DNA of 64,000 nucleotides from NCBI GenBank assembly GCA_902467875.1, contig CABQWP010000001.1, positions 45,414-109,413 of the forward strand, read 5' to 3'. The notes below the pieces were generated by a model that saw only the letters and a program-made list of their open reading frames with translations, was not told where the DNA came from and did not search any database. The translations under genes were made by a program, and so were the position numbers. This DNA is from an uncultured Collinsella sp. (lineage in GTDB: Bacteria; Actinomycetota; Coriobacteriia; Coriobacteriales; Coriobacteriaceae). Below, piece by piece: positions 25,164 through 34,630 of the stretch. Numbering within the stretch: the stretch's first letter is position 1; every line of letters starts with the position of its first letter.

Positions 25164-26411
25164 ATGGAATCTAATCAAGAAACGGCCGTCATTAAGGCGC
25201 GCATGGACCGTATTCCCTCAGCGTTGTCGCCCGAGCTTGTCGAGCGCATTGCCGCCGATCGTGCTTCGGGCTATGTCAACCCGTATCGTTGCAACGATGA
25301 TCAGGTCATTCGTCGTATTGATCGCACTACCGACAAAGGCACGCTTATGCGTCCGGCGTTTATGCGCGATACCGAAAAGATACTTCATCTTCCGGCTTAC
25401 ACCCGGTATGCGGGCAAAACGCAGGTCTTTAGCTTTCGTAGCAATGACGATCTGTCACGCCGCGGTTTGCACGTGCAGCTTGTCTCGCGCATTGCGCGCG
25501 ATATCGGTCGCGCCCTGGGGCTCAATTGCGATCTGATCGAGGCGATTGGCCTGGGCCACGACTTGGGACACACGCCTTTCGGCCATTCCGGCGAGCGCTT
25601 CCTCAACGATATCTATCATGAGCGTACGGGGCGTTATTTTTTCCATAACGTGCAGTCGGTTCGCGTGCTCGACGCGTTGTATGGCCGCAACGTGTCGCTC
25701 CAGACGCTCGACGGCGTGCTATGCCATAACGGCGAGTACGAGCAGCGTGTGTTTGAGCTCTCGGACATGGGCTCCTTTGACCAGTTTGACCAGACGGTTG
25801 AGGATTGCATTGCCACGGGCTATAGCGCAATTGAGCATCTGCGTCCCATGACGCTCGAGGGCTGCGTCGTTCGCATCTCGGATATTCTTGCCTACGTCGG
25901 TCGTGACCGTCAGGATGCGATCGCGGCGGGCCTGCTGTCACCCGACGCTTTTGATGATGGCCGGGGCGGTGCCTACAACAGCTGGATCCTTACGCACGCT
26001 TCCATCGATATCGTGGAGCATAGCTATGGTAAGCCGCGCATCGAGATGAGCGAGGACCTGTTTGAGGAGATCCGCCGGGCCAAGCGCGAGAACTACGAGA
26101 AGATCTATAGCAAGGGCGGTATCGAAGGCGACTCCGAGGCGGAGCTGCGCGAAGCCTTCGAAAAGCTTTACGACCGTTGCCTGCAGGATATAAACGAAGG
26201 TGACGAGTCCTCGTATATCTTTAAACACCACATTTCTCGCATCGAGCAGCAGCTTTCCTACTACGATCGCGCCTATGCCTGGCAGGACGACAAGGATCAA
26301 GCCGTGGTGGATTATATCGCGAGCATGACGGACGGTTATTTCTGCGAACTGACGAGCAAGCTGTTCCCGGGTCTAAAGTTTCCGCATCGTACCTATATTA
26401 ACGAACGGTAG
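25164..26411 (+). CDS. dNTP triphosphohydrolase (dGTPase-like HD protein)
   Basis: 415 residues from ATG 25164, chosen because AAGGAG (25152-25157) lies 6 bases upstream. The HD phosphohydrolase core has GLHVQLVSRIARDIGRALGL, then the His-Asp pair in GLGHDLGHTPFGHSGE near residues 130-143, and YNSWILTHASIDIVEHSYG later. Enzymes of this group convert dNTPs to nucleosides and triphosphate and help to balance precursor pools. Preferred nucleotides vary and cannot be predicted here. The neighbour rarA, about 55 bp downstream, also belongs to replication maintenance. Confidence 0.87.
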   Translation: MESNQETAVIKARMDRIPSALSPELVERIAADRASGYVNPYRCNDDQVIRRIDRTTDKGTLMRPAFMRDTEKILHLPAYTRYAGKTQVFSFRSNDDLSRRGLHVQLVSRIARDIGRALGLNCDLIEAIGLGHDLGHTPFGHSGERFLNDIYHERTGRYFFHNVQSVRVLDALYGRNVSLQTLDGVLCHNGEYEQRVFELSDMGSFDQFDQTVEDCIATGYSAIEHLRPMTLEGCVVRISDILAYVGRDRQDAIAAGLLSPDAFDDGRGGAYNSWILTHASIDIVEHSYGKPRIEMSEDLFEEIRRAKRENYEKIYSKGGIEGDSEAELREAFEKLYDRCLQDINEGDESSYIFKHHISRIEQQLSYYDRAYAWQDDKDQAVVDYIASMTDGYFCELTSKLFPGLKFPHRTYINER

Positions 26412-26465
26412 TTCGTATTAATTCGGTATACTGTTAGTGGAAAACGTATTTGATTAATACACGGG

Positions 26466-27821
26466 ATGGCTATGGACGACCTTTTTTCTGCTTCGACGCG
26501 CGAGCGTTCCTTTCAGAATGCGCCGCTTGCGGTGCGCATGCGCCCCAATTCGCTCGACGAGTACGTGGGCCAGCAAAAGGCCGTCGGTAAGGGTTCATGG
26601 CTGCGTGCCGCGATCGAGCACGACGTGCTTTCGAGCGTGATTCTGTACGGGCCTGCCGGTACGGGCAAGACGACGCTGGCCCACATTATCGCCAACCATA
26701 CCAAGAGCGAGTTTGTCGAGGTCAGCGCCGTCACGGGTACCGTGAAGGACCTGCGTCGTGTAATTGATGAGGCCAAGACGCGCCTGAATACGTACGACCG
26801 CCGCACCATTCTATTCATCGATGAGATTCACCGCTTCTCTAAGTCGCAGCAGGATGCCTTGCTGCATGCAGTTGAGAACCGTACCGTCATTATGATTGGC
26901 GCTACGACAGAGAACCCGTACTTCGAGGTCAACTCGGCACTGCTCTCACGTGGTCGCGTCGTGGAGCTTGAGCATCTGAAGGATGAGGATATCGCCACGC
27001 TTATTGAACGTGCGCTTGAGGCACCGCAGGGTTTGAACGGTAAGTTCTCGGCCGATGAGGATACGGTCAAGACCATTTGCACGCTGGCAGCGGGTGACGC
27101 TCGCTCGGCGCTCACGACGCTTGAGCTTGCGAGCGAGATTGCCGTCACGCGTCCCGATACCGAGGGAACGCCAGCGCCTGCGGCGGGGGAGCGCTATCCC
27201 ATCACCGTGGATGACGTGAAGATCGCCAACCCGCGTCGCGGCTTTACGTATGACAAAAACGGCGACATGCACCACGACATCATCAGTGCGTTTATTAAGT
27301 CTATGCGCGGTAGCGACCCCGATGCCACGATCTATTGGCTCGCGCGCATGATCGATGCTGGGGAGGATCCTAAGTTTATCGCTCGCCGCATTATGATTCA
27401 CGCTTCTGAGGATGTTGGCAACGCCGACCCGCAGGCGCTTTTGGTGGCGCATGCTGCCTTTAAATCTGCTGAAGTTATTGGCTATCCTGAATGTCGCATT
27501 AACCTTGCACAAGCTGCGCTCTATGTGTGCTTGGCGCCCAAGTCCAATGCGTGCGAGGCCTCGATCGATGCGGCGCTAGCCGATATCCACAGCAGTGGTC
27601 TTCGCGAGGTGCCCAGCTACCTGCGCGATCGCCATCGCCCGGGCAGCGATGAATACGGTGTGTATAAGTATCCGCACGATTATCCCGAAGGCTGGGTCGA
27701 TCAGCGCTATTTGCCCGAAGGCTTGGAACGCGGTGCATTTTGGCAGCCTGCCGGCCGCGGTTGGGAAGAATGGCGCGTAGAGCAAAGTGAACGCGACCGC
27801 AGCGGGAATGCACCGAAGTAG
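26466..27821 (+). CDS. rarA: Replication-associated recombination protein RarA
   Basis: 451 residues from ATG 26466. AAA+ ATPase with YGPAGTGKTTL at about 61-71, RTILFIDEIHRFSKSQQDALLHAVE (Walker B) and MIGATTENPYFEVNSALLSRGRV (sensor 1 and arginine-finger region). The C-terminal MgsA-type tetramerisation part includes ISAFIKSMRGSDPDATIYWLARMI and GYPECRINLAQA. It acts at stalled replication forks as a tetramer loaded near polymerase and clamp loader. Length is normal. TATACT at 26427-26432 is a candidate -10. Confidence 0.95.
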   Translation: MAMDDLFSASTRERSFQNAPLAVRMRPNSLDEYVGQQKAVGKGSWLRAAIEHDVLSSVILYGPAGTGKTTLAHIIANHTKSEFVEVSAVTGTVKDLRRVIDEAKTRLNTYDRRTILFIDEIHRFSKSQQDALLHAVENRTVIMIGATTENPYFEVNSALLSRGRVVELEHLKDEDIATLIERALEAPQGLNGKFSADEDTVKTICTLAAGDARSALTTLELASEIAVTRPDTEGTPAPAAGERYPITVDDVKIANPRRGFTYDKNGDMHHDIISAFIKSMRGSDPDATIYWLARMIDAGEDPKFIARRIMIHASEDVGNADPQALLVAHAAFKSAEVIGYPECRINLAQAALYVCLAPKSNACEASIDAALADIHSSGLREVPSYLRDRHRPGSDEYGVYKYPHDYPEGWVDQRYLPEGLERGAFWQPAGRGWEEWRVEQSERDRSGNAPK

Positions 27822-27921
27822 CTGTTGATAATTTTGTCCCACGTTGCTGCTCATGGCATGTTCGGTCCCCTTTGGGGTACCATGGAAACCGTCTGTATAT
27901 CGATTCCTTTGGGAGGCTTGT

Positions 27922-28512
27922 ATGAGTCCCATTCAAATCGCCCTGCTGCTGCTCGCTGTTGCCGGCGTGTGGGCCATCGTTGAGCTCGCGCTTACCCTGC
28001 GCAAGACCCGCACCGTTGTCGACTCGCTCGATAAGACCGTTAACGACCTCAACAACACCATCGCCGAGGCTCAGCCTGTGGTGGCAAAGCTCGATGGCGC
28101 TGTCGATGAGCTTACGCCGGCGCTTGCCCAGATGGAGCCGCTGCTTAAGTCGAGCAAGACGGCAGTTGATGCCCTTACCTCCAATCTCGTAGAGGTCGAA
28201 GCCGTGGTTCGCGACATTTCTGAGGTCACCGGTAGCATGGCCGAGGCCAGCAATGCTGTGTCGAGCGTGACTGATTCTGCGGCAGGTGCCGTGCAGAAAC
28301 TCTTTAACAAGGTGAAGGCTCCCGCGGCCGACGCTGAGTGCAAGCTTTCCGCTGCCGAAGAAGCCGAGCAGCCGACCGAGCGTGTCCTGATTGGCGAAGC
28401 CGGGGACGATGTCGCTGCTGGTGACAATGATGCACAGAAGCCTGCTGCTAAAGCAGCCCAGTATTACACCTACACGCCCGCCGAGACCTCTGAGGAGTCC
28501 TGCGATGAGTAG
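27922..28512 (+). CDS. DUF948-type membrane-anchored coiled-coil protein
   Basis: 196 residues from ATG 27922, with GGGAGG at 27911-27916. One N-terminal membrane helix (IALLLLAVAGVWAIVELALTL) is followed by a long amphipathic helical region rich in Leu, Val and Asp/Glu (TVNDLNNTIAEAQPVVAKLD and onward), then an acidic, low-complexity C-terminus. This is the architecture of DUF948 proteins, which in other Gram-positives occur with general-stress genes. The reading frame overlaps the anti-sigma gene by 8 bases, so it belongs to the same stress-sigma operon. No enzymatic motif is visible. Confidence 0.75.
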   Translation: MSPIQIALLLLAVAGVWAIVELALTLRKTRTVVDSLDKTVNDLNNTIAEAQPVVAKLDGAVDELTPALAQMEPLLKSSKTAVDALTSNLVEVEAVVRDISEVTGSMAEASNAVSSVTDSAAGAVQKLFNKVKAPAADAECKLSAAEEAEQPTERVLIGEAGDDVAAGDNDAQKPAAKAAQYYTYTPAETSEESCDE

Positions 28513-28882
28513 CGAAGCAACTTGCCCCATTACGCTGACCGTTGCCGGCGACCCGCGTCTGGCGCGCCTTGTGCGCATGACGGCGGCAAATGTCGGTGCG
28601 CTCTGCTCCATGTCCGTCGATCGCATCGAGGACATTCGTATGGCTGCCGAGGAAGCATTTATTTTCGGCTGCACGGCTGTTGATTCCGATGACATCTCGA
28701 TCAAATTCGATGTCGACGAATCTCACGTTGGCATGACCTTTACCTTTGGCGACCAGGCCACCGTCGACGAGGATGACCAGGCCGCTGTGTATGCCGAGCT
28801 CATTTTGGCGAGCGTGTGCGATTCCTACGAAAAGACTGCGGCGCCCCTGACGCTTTCCCTCGACCTCAAGGCGGATATCTAA
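28505..28882 (+). CDS. RsbW-like anti-sigma factor with degenerate ATP site
   Basis: 125 residues from ATG 28505, overlapping the upstream gene. Placement directly before a SigB-type sigma gene and a HATPase-like fold (ITLTVAGDPRLARLVRMTAANVGAL, then RIEDIRMAAEEAF) indicate an RsbW/SpoIIAB relative. The N-box normally reads E-A-x-x-N; here it is EEAFIFG, with Phe in place of Asn, and no DxGxG glycine box is seen. It may bind the sigma factor without acting as a kinase. No anti-anti-sigma (RsbV) gene is nearby. Confidence 0.7.
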   Translation: MSSEATCPITLTVAGDPRLARLVRMTAANVGALCSMSVDRIEDIRMAAEEAFIFGCTAVDSDDISIKFDVDESHVGMTFTFGDQATVDEDDQAAVYAELILASVCDSYEKTAAPLTLSLDLKADI

Positions 28883-28883
28883 T

Positions 28884-29675
28884 ATGACCGAACGTTCCCG
28901 GAGCGGCAAGACCGCTTGGGACAAGGAGAAAACCCGCGAGCTGTTTCGTCGCTACAAAGAAACCGGTGATCCGGACGCGCGCGAGCAGCTCGTCATGTCC
29001 CATATGAACCTGGTAAGGTTTCTTGCCAACAAATTTAAGAATCGCGGCGAGCCGCTCGACGACCTCATGCAGGTCGGCTATCTGGGTTTGCTCAAGGCTA
29101 TCGACCGCTTTGACCCCGAGCGCGGGCTCGAGTTCACGACGTTTGCAACACCCACTATCCTGGGCGAGATCAAACGCCATTTTCGCGACAAGGGCTGGAG
29201 CGTGCGCGTACCTCGTCGCCTGCAGGAGCTCTCGGCCAAGGTCAACCAAGCTACTGACAAACTTACCAACGAGCTGCAGCGTTCGCCCAAGGTTGAGGAG
29301 ATCGCTGAGTATCTAGATGTGACTGTCGATGAGGTCCTCGAGGCTATGGAATCGTCTTCGGCCTATACCTCGGTGCCCATCGAGGCTCCTGGTGCGTCCG
29401 ATTCCGACGATGCCCCCTCGATTCTCGACCGTTACGCCGACGACGACAACGAGCTCGACTTTACCGATGACCGCCTAGTGATCGAGGAAGCCATCCGTGA
29501 TTTCTCGCCGCGCGAGCGCGAGGTGATCGAGCTGCGCTTTGTGAAGGGCATGACCCAGATCGAGATCGCCAAGAAGCTTGGTATTTCTCAGGTGCAGGTT
29601 TCGCGTCTGCTGCGCCGCACGCTTAAGAAGATTCAGGACAAGATCGACCCCGACGGAGTGATGATTCGTTCATGA
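28884..29675 (+). CDS. sigB: RNA polymerase sigma factor, SigB/SigF/SigG group
   Basis: 263 residues from ATG 28884, one base after the anti-sigma stop. Region 2 (ARE QLVMSHMNLVRFLANKF, LDDLMQVGYLGLLKAIDRFDPERG, FTTFATPTILGEIKRHFRDKGW), region 3 (VRVPRRLQELSAKV) and region 4 (REREVIELRFVKGMTQIEIAKKLGISQVQVSRLLRRTL) are all present, the standard SigB-type layout. It should direct a general-stress or late regulon when freed from the upstream anti-sigma. The four-base ATGA overlap with the next gene places the AI-2E protein in the same operon. No clear SigB-type promoter was seen upstream of the operon. Confidence 0.92.
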   Translation: MTERSRSGKTAWDKEKTRELFRRYKETGDPDAREQLVMSHMNLVRFLANKFKNRGEPLDDLMQVGYLGLLKAIDRFDPERGLEFTTFATPTILGEIKRHFRDKGWSVRVPRRLQELSAKVNQATDKLTNELQRSPKVEEIAEYLDVTVDEVLEAMESSSAYTSVPIEAPGASDSDDAPSILDRYADDDNELDFTDDRLVIEEAIRDFSPREREVIELRFVKGMTQIEIAKKLGISQVQVSRLLRRTLKKIQDKIDPDGVMIRS

Positions 29676-31084
29676 GTGAGCACCCCCAACAAACCGATCG
29701 CGTGCTGCGCGACACTCGCATTCTGACGCTGCGCATTTGGGCTGTTGTCGGCTGCATTGTCATCGCCGCTGTCATCTTTAACCTTATGGGCATCCTGGCG
29801 CCGGTTATTGAGTTTCTTGCCGTCGGCTCCATCATTGCCTTTGTGATGTCCCCGATCACCAACTGGCTCGAGCACCATGGCGTGAATCGCGGCATCGGTT
29901 CGCTTATCGCGCTTATTGTTGTTGTTGCCGTGCTCGTCGGTGTCGTTTGTATCTTGTCGCCGATTCTCTTTGGTCAGATCATGGAAGTCCTGAGCCGCCT
30001 GCCCGAGCAGCTTCGTGTTGCAGGTGGCGATCTCAACGAGATGATCTCGCATGCAAAGACGCTCAACAACACGCCGCTCAAGGAGTATTTGGACGATAAT
30101 CTTTCGTCGCTGGTTGCCGTGGCATCGAGGTATGTGTCTCAGATTGCCGCCGAGCTTGGTCGTGGTGTGTTCCCACTCATCACCAATACGGCCTCGCAGC
30201 TGTTCGTTATCTTCCTTGGCCTGGTGCTTGCCTACTGGATGGCCTGCGACTACCCTCGCATGCACCACGAGATTTGCACCATCATCGGTCAGGAGAAGGA
30301 GACCTCGTACCGCTTTATGGTCGCCATCCTTTCTCGCTCTGTCGGCGGCTACATGCGCGGTATGGTCGTGACGTCCATCTGCGGTGGTTTCCTCGCCTTT
30401 ATCGGTTTTATGATCATCGGTCATCCGTATGCGGCGCTCATGGCTATCTTTACCGGCATCATGCATTTGGTTCCGGTCGTCGGTCCCTGGGTGAGCGCAG
30501 CAATCGCCACGGTACTCGGCTTCATGTTCAGTCCCATGTTGGCGTTATGGACGCTCATCGTGACGATGGTCGCGCAAAACGTCACCGATAACGTGATTTC
30601 GCCTAAGGTTATGCAGAGTTCGGTGCAGGTGCATCCCATCATGAGCCTCACGGCGCTCGTTATTGGCTCGGCACTCATGGGCCCCATCGGCATGATTATT
30701 GCCATCCCGCTATGTGCGGCCCTCAAGGGTATCTTCGTGTACTACTTCGAGAATGAGACCGGCCGCCAGCTTGTGGCCTATGACGGCGCCGTGTTTAAGG
30801 GCACACCGTACCGCGATGCCGATGGCAACCCGGTCGCCGCCTACGACGCGCTCGGCGACGACACCTTCATCTACGAGTCCGAGCTCATCGGCAACGAGAC
30901 CGCGCCCGAGGCCCAGGCCATGCCCAAACCCGAGCTCGATAATCCCTGGATGAAGCTCTCGGGCCTTCAGCCCGATGCTACGGGCTTTTTCAAGAATCCC
31001 TTCGCCAAAGACGACGATTTCAATATGAACGTCGAAACCAAAACCGGCATCGACGGCTCCATGGACGATTCGGATTCTAAATAG
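29672..31084 (+). CDS. AI-2E family transporter (PerM-like)
   Basis: 470 residues starting at ATG 29672 within the sigma gene stop. About eight membrane segments in the family arrangement: an N-terminal pair, a central amphipathic region (EVLSRLPEQLRVAGGDLNEMI), and the conserved late block GIMHLVPVVGPWVSAAIATVLG and NVISPKVMQSSVQVHPIMSLTALVIG. The last ~110 residues form a hydrophilic, Asp/Pro-rich cytoplasmic tail not typical of the family. Substrates of these exporters range from signalling molecules to Na+/H+. Its place at the end of the stress operon suggests it is a SigB-type target. Confidence 0.87.
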   Translation: MSEHPQQTDRVLRDTRILTLRIWAVVGCIVIAAVIFNLMGILAPVIEFLAVGSIIAFVMSPITNWLEHHGVNRGIGSLIALIVVVAVLVGVVCILSPILFGQIMEVLSRLPEQLRVAGGDLNEMISHAKTLNNTPLKEYLDDNLSSLVAVASRYVSQIAAELGRGVFPLITNTASQLFVIFLGLVLAYWMACDYPRMHHEICTIIGQEKETSYRFMVAILSRSVGGYMRGMVVTSICGGFLAFIGFMIIGHPYAALMAIFTGIMHLVPVVGPWVSAAIATVLGFMFSPMLALWTLIVTMVAQNVTDNVISPKVMQSSVQVHPIMSLTALVIGSALMGPIGMIIAIPLCAALKGIFVYYFENETGRQLVAYDGAVFKGTPYRDADGNPVAAYDALGDDTFIYESELIGNETAPEAQAMPKPELDNPWMKLSGLQPDATGFFKNPFAKDDDFNMNVETKTGIDGSMDDSDSK

Positions 31085-31090
31085 GTTCTA

Positions 31091-31330
31091 TTAACGTTTC
31101 TTGAAGTTGTAAATGACAAGAAACGCGACCAAAGCGATTGATAAGGGGCCGGCTACATAGAAAAAGAGAACGTCAATTGCGCGTAGAGTGCAATAAGCCT
31201 TATCGCCGGACATTACTGTATACAATACGTATCCAAATGATGGTTGGTTTGCGTACCAGCATGAGAAGGCTAAGAGCGCTAAAAGTGCTACAACCAGAAG
31301 TGCATTCAGGACAAATCGTTTGCTTTTCAT
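31091..31330 (-). CDS. Small two-helix membrane protein, unknown
   Basis: 79 residues from ATG 31330 (complement), with AAGGAG a few bases upstream. Sequence MKSKRFVLNALLVVALLAL begins a first membrane helix; a second (FFYVAGPLSIALVAFLVIY) precedes the basic end NFKKR. Between them lies a short loop with one Cys and a Trp/Tyr-rich patch. The stretch reads visibly more AT-rich than its neighbours and is oriented against both, so it may be a late insertion. I recognise no family. The good ribosome-binding site makes expression plausible. Confidence 0.6.
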   Translation of the reverse strand: MKSKRFVLNALLVVALLALLAFSCWYANQPSFGYVLYTVMSGDKAYCTLRAIDVLFFYVAGPLSIALVAFLVIYNFKKR

Positions 31331-31422
31331 CGATCGCTCCTTCCGGGTGAATCTTATATGCAATTATACAGCAGTCCTTTTTCAAAGGATCGCGCAGTAC
31401 TAAATAACGTGCACTTTCGCTG

Positions 31423-31452
31423 GAGGGTCGCTGTTTGGCGACCCTCTTTTTT
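31423..31452 (+). terminator. Terminator upstream of alaS
   Basis: GAGGGTCGC (31423-31431) pairs with GCGACCCTC (31438-31446) around TGTTTG, followed by TTTTTT at 31447-31452. It lies 72 bp before the alaS start and insulates alaS from upstream transcription. Confidence 0.85.
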
Positions 31453-31478
31453 GCACAGGCGCGGCGGGATGGTAATAT
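31451..31478 (+). promoter_or_regulatory. Candidate alaS promoter
   Basis: TTGCAC (31451-31456), a 16-bp spacer and TAATAT (31473-31478) lie directly after the upstream terminator; the -35 overlaps the terminator T run. The tRNA-Glu genes have a similar TTGCGC/TAATAT pair. Confidence 0.5.
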
Positions 31479-31524
31479 CGTTACGTTTGAACTGTTTCGA
31501 TGTGAAACCGAGGAGATTCCCTCT

Positions 31525-34184
31525 ATGAGTGCTGACTACCCGTCAATGACTACGGCCGAGATTCGCTCCAAGTTCCTCAACTTCTTTGAGGAGCGCGGTC
31601 TTAAGCTCTATCCTTCTTCGTCCCTCGTCCCTGACGATCCTTCGCTGCTGCTTGCCAACGCCGGCATGAACCAGTTTAAGGAGTACTACCAGGGCAAGAA
31701 GACCATGAAGGAGATCGGCGCTATCTCCTGCCAGAAGTGCGTCCGCACCAACGACATCGATTGCATCGGCGAGGACGGCCGTCACCTGTCCTTCTTTGAG
31801 ATGCTCGGCGACTTCTCCTTTGGCGGCGTCTCCAAGCAGCAGGCTTGCGCCTGGGCCTTTGAGCTCATCACCAAGGAGTTCCCGCCCCGCCCCTCGACCG
31901 CCTGTACTTCACCGTCTTTACCGAGGACGACGAGACTCACGACGTGTGGCGTTCTCTGGGCGTTGCTGAGGACCACATCTCCCGCCTGGGCGAGGACGAT
32001 AACTTCTGGGCCGCTGGCCCCACCGGTCCCTGCGGTCCGTGCTCAGAGATCTACTTTGACATGGGCGAGGAGGTCGGCTGCGGCAGGCCCGACTGCCAGC
32101 CCGGCTGCGACTGCGACCGCTTCCTGGAGTTCTGGAACCTCGTCTTTACCCAGTACGACCGCCAGGAGGACGGCTCCATGCCGGAGCTGCCGCACCGCAA
32201 CCTCGATACGGGCATGGGCCTGGAGCGCATGGCCGCCATCATGCAGCACAAGACCGCCAACTACGACGGCGATCTGATGCAGCACCTCATCAAGCTGGGC
32301 GAGAAGATTAGCGGCAAGACCTATGACGCCGACGATTACTCTGGCGCCAGCCGCTCCCTGCGTATCATCGCCGACCACTCCCGTGCCGTCGACTTTATGA
32401 TCTCGGACGGCATCCTTCCCGGTAACGAGGGTCGCGAGTACGTCCTTCGCCGCCTGCTCCGTCGTGCCGTGTTCCACGGTCGCCTGCTGGGCATCGAGGG
32501 CGCCTTCCTGACCAAGTTCATCGACGAGGTTAACGCTCAGATGGGTGAGGCTTATCCCGAGCTGCTCAAGAATGTCGCGCTCGTCAAGGGTATCGTCGCC
32601 TCCGAGGAGGAGCGCTTCTCCACGACGCTCGACAACGGCCGCGTCTATCTGGACGAGGCCCTGGCAGCGCTTGCCGAGGGCGCCGTGCTTTCGGGCGATG
32701 TCGCCTTTAAACTGCACGACACCTTTGGTTTCCCCATCGATCTGACCGTCGAGATCGCCGGCACCGCTGGCCACGACGTCGATATGGACGGCTTCACTGC
32801 CTGCATGGAGGACCAGAAGGCCCGCGCCCGCGCCAATGCCAAGGGCGACGCCTGGGGCAGCTTCAACGACGTGTGGGTCGAGCTTTCGGACAAGGTCGCA
32901 GCGACCGAGTTCGACGGCTATGACAACGATGTGATCGAGGGCGCCAAGGTTGTCGCCATCGTGCGCAACGGCGAGTCCGTCGAGTCCGCTGCCGCCGGCG
33001 AGGATGTCGAGGTTGTGCTCGACCGCACCCCGTTCTATGCCGAGATGGGTGGCCAGCAGGGCGATGCCGGCAAGCTTTCCGCCGAGGGCGTTGTTCTGAC
33101 CGTTGCCGACACCAAGAACTACAACGGCCTGTATGCCCACGTCGCGCACGTTGCCGAGGGCACGCTGGCTGTCGGTGCCGCTGTTACCGCCGCGCTCGAC
33201 GCCGAGCGCCGTGGCTTCCTGCGCCGCAACCACACCGCCACGCACCTGCTCGACGCTGCCCTTAAGCAGGTCCTGGGCGAGCACGTCTCCCAGGCCGGCT
33301 CGCTGGTGACGCCCGAGCACCTACGCTTTGACTTCACGCACTTCGAGGCCCTGTCCTCCGAGCAGCTCAAGGCTGTCGAGGACCTGGTCAACCAGCAGAT
33401 CTTCGCTTCCAAGCCGGTCGTGACCCGTGTCATGGGCATCGATGAGGCTAAGGCTGCCGGCGCTGTCGCTCTGTTTGGAGAGAAGTACGGCGATGTCGTC
33501 CGCGTCGTCTCCGTGGGCGCTGAGGACCAGCCGTTCTCCCGCGAGCTCTGTGGTGGCACCCATGCCGCCAATACCGCAGAGATTGGTCTGTTCAAGATCA
33601 TTTCCGAGTCCTCCACGGGCTCCAATGTCCGCCGTATCGAGGCCGTGACCTCTAAGGGTGCCCTCGACTACATGGCCGACCGCCTGGCGCTCGTTGACGC
33701 CGCCGCCGCTGCGCTCAAGTGCCGCGTCGACGAGGTTCCCGCCCGCGTGGAGAACCTGCAGGCTGAGCTGCGCGAGACGTCCAACAAGCTCAAAAAGGCT
33801 CTGACCGGTGGCTCCTCCGACGCCATCTCCAGCGCCATCGAGGGCGCCGTCGAGCTCGACGGCTATAAGCTCGTTGTCGCTGAGCTCCAGGGCCTTGAGG
33901 CTGCCGACCTGCGCAACGTATGGGATACCGTGCATCAGAAGGTCGCCGGCCCTGTCGCTTGTGTCGTCGCCAGCGTGACTGAGAAGGGCACTCCGGCCCT
34001 GCTCGCTGCCGGCTCCGATGACGCCGTCAAGGCCGGTTTCCACGCCGGTAACGTGATCAAGCAGATCGCGGGTCTGGTCGACGGTCGCGGTGGCGGTCGT
34101 CCCAACATGGCCCAGGCCGGTGGCAAGAATGCTGCCGGCATCGCCGATGCCCTCGCGGCCGCTAAGACCGCGCTCGGCGCCTAA
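31525..34184 (+). CDS. alaS: Alanyl-tRNA synthetase, frameshifted in this sequence
   Basis: Starts at ATG 31525 (GAGGAGA upstream). Codons 1-120 encode the class II N-terminus (RSKFLNFFEERGLKLYPSSS, NAGMNQFKEYYQGK, CVRTNDIDCIGEDGRHLSFFEMLGDFSF). Around 31881-31893, in a C/G-rich stretch, the frame changes: from about 31892 the product continues one frame back (LDRLYFTVFTEDDETHDVW) and runs to 34184. One base is missing or two are extra. The rest is complete: GPTGPCGPCSEIYFD, the editing motifs HTATH and CGGTHAANTAEIG, and a C-Ala tail with GRGGGRPNMAQAGG. Total length would be about 886 residues. Because this enzyme is essential, a sequencing error or an unusual recoding event is more likely than a dead gene. 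Confidence 0.9.
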
Positions 34185-34201
34185 GAATCTAAGAAGTCGC
34201 T

Positions 34202-34630
34202 GTGGTTGCGCTCGCGCTGGACATAGGGGAGACCAGGATTGGCATCGCCGTCTCGAGCCGTGATGGCAAGATGGCGATGCCTGTCAAGGTGCTTCCGGCT
34301 GCCGAGGTCACCGGTATGGCCAAGACGTTCCGCTACCTGGTTGAGGACTATGAGCCCGACATCCTGGTAAGCGGACGCCCCCTGACCATGGCCGGTGAGC
34401 CCGGCCCCCAGGCCGAGCGCGTTGCCGCCGTGGCGCAAAAGATTGCCGACGAGCTCGATCTTCCGCTGGAGTTTGAGGACGAACGTCTGTCTTCGCAAGA
34501 GGCCAAGCGTATCCTGCGCGAGCAGGGCCTCAACGAAAAGCAGATGAGGGGCAAGATCGACATGATTGCCGCCAGCCTGTTTTTGCAGACGTGGCTCGAT
34601 CGTAAAAACGAGGAGGTTTCGCATGTCTAG
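34202..34630 (+). CDS. ruvX: Holliday junction resolvase-like protein RuvX/YqgF
   Basis: 142 residues from GTG 34202, 17 bp after alaS. RNase H-like fold with the acid residues in ALDIGETRIGIAVS, LEFEDERLSSQEA and KIDMIAASLFLQTWL, plus SGRPLTMAGEPGPQA. The family processes the 5' end of 16S rRNA and may act on branched DNA. alaS-ruvX-mltG is a widespread order. The stop overlaps the mltG start by 8 bases, indicating coupled translation. Confidence 0.92.
   Translation: MVALALDIGETRIGIAVSSRDGKMAMPVKVLPAAEVTGMAKTFRYLVEDYEPDILVSGRPLTMAGEPGPQAERVAAVAQKIADELDLPLEFEDERLSSQEAKRILREQGLNEKQMRGKIDMIAASLFLQTWLDRKNEEVSHV

Noticed and set aside
27860..27880. Possible SigB-type promoter (GTTCGG ... GGGTAC) upstream of the stress operon
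   Set aside because: The gap is only 9 bp and the -35 is poor, so it does not fit a SigB promoter.
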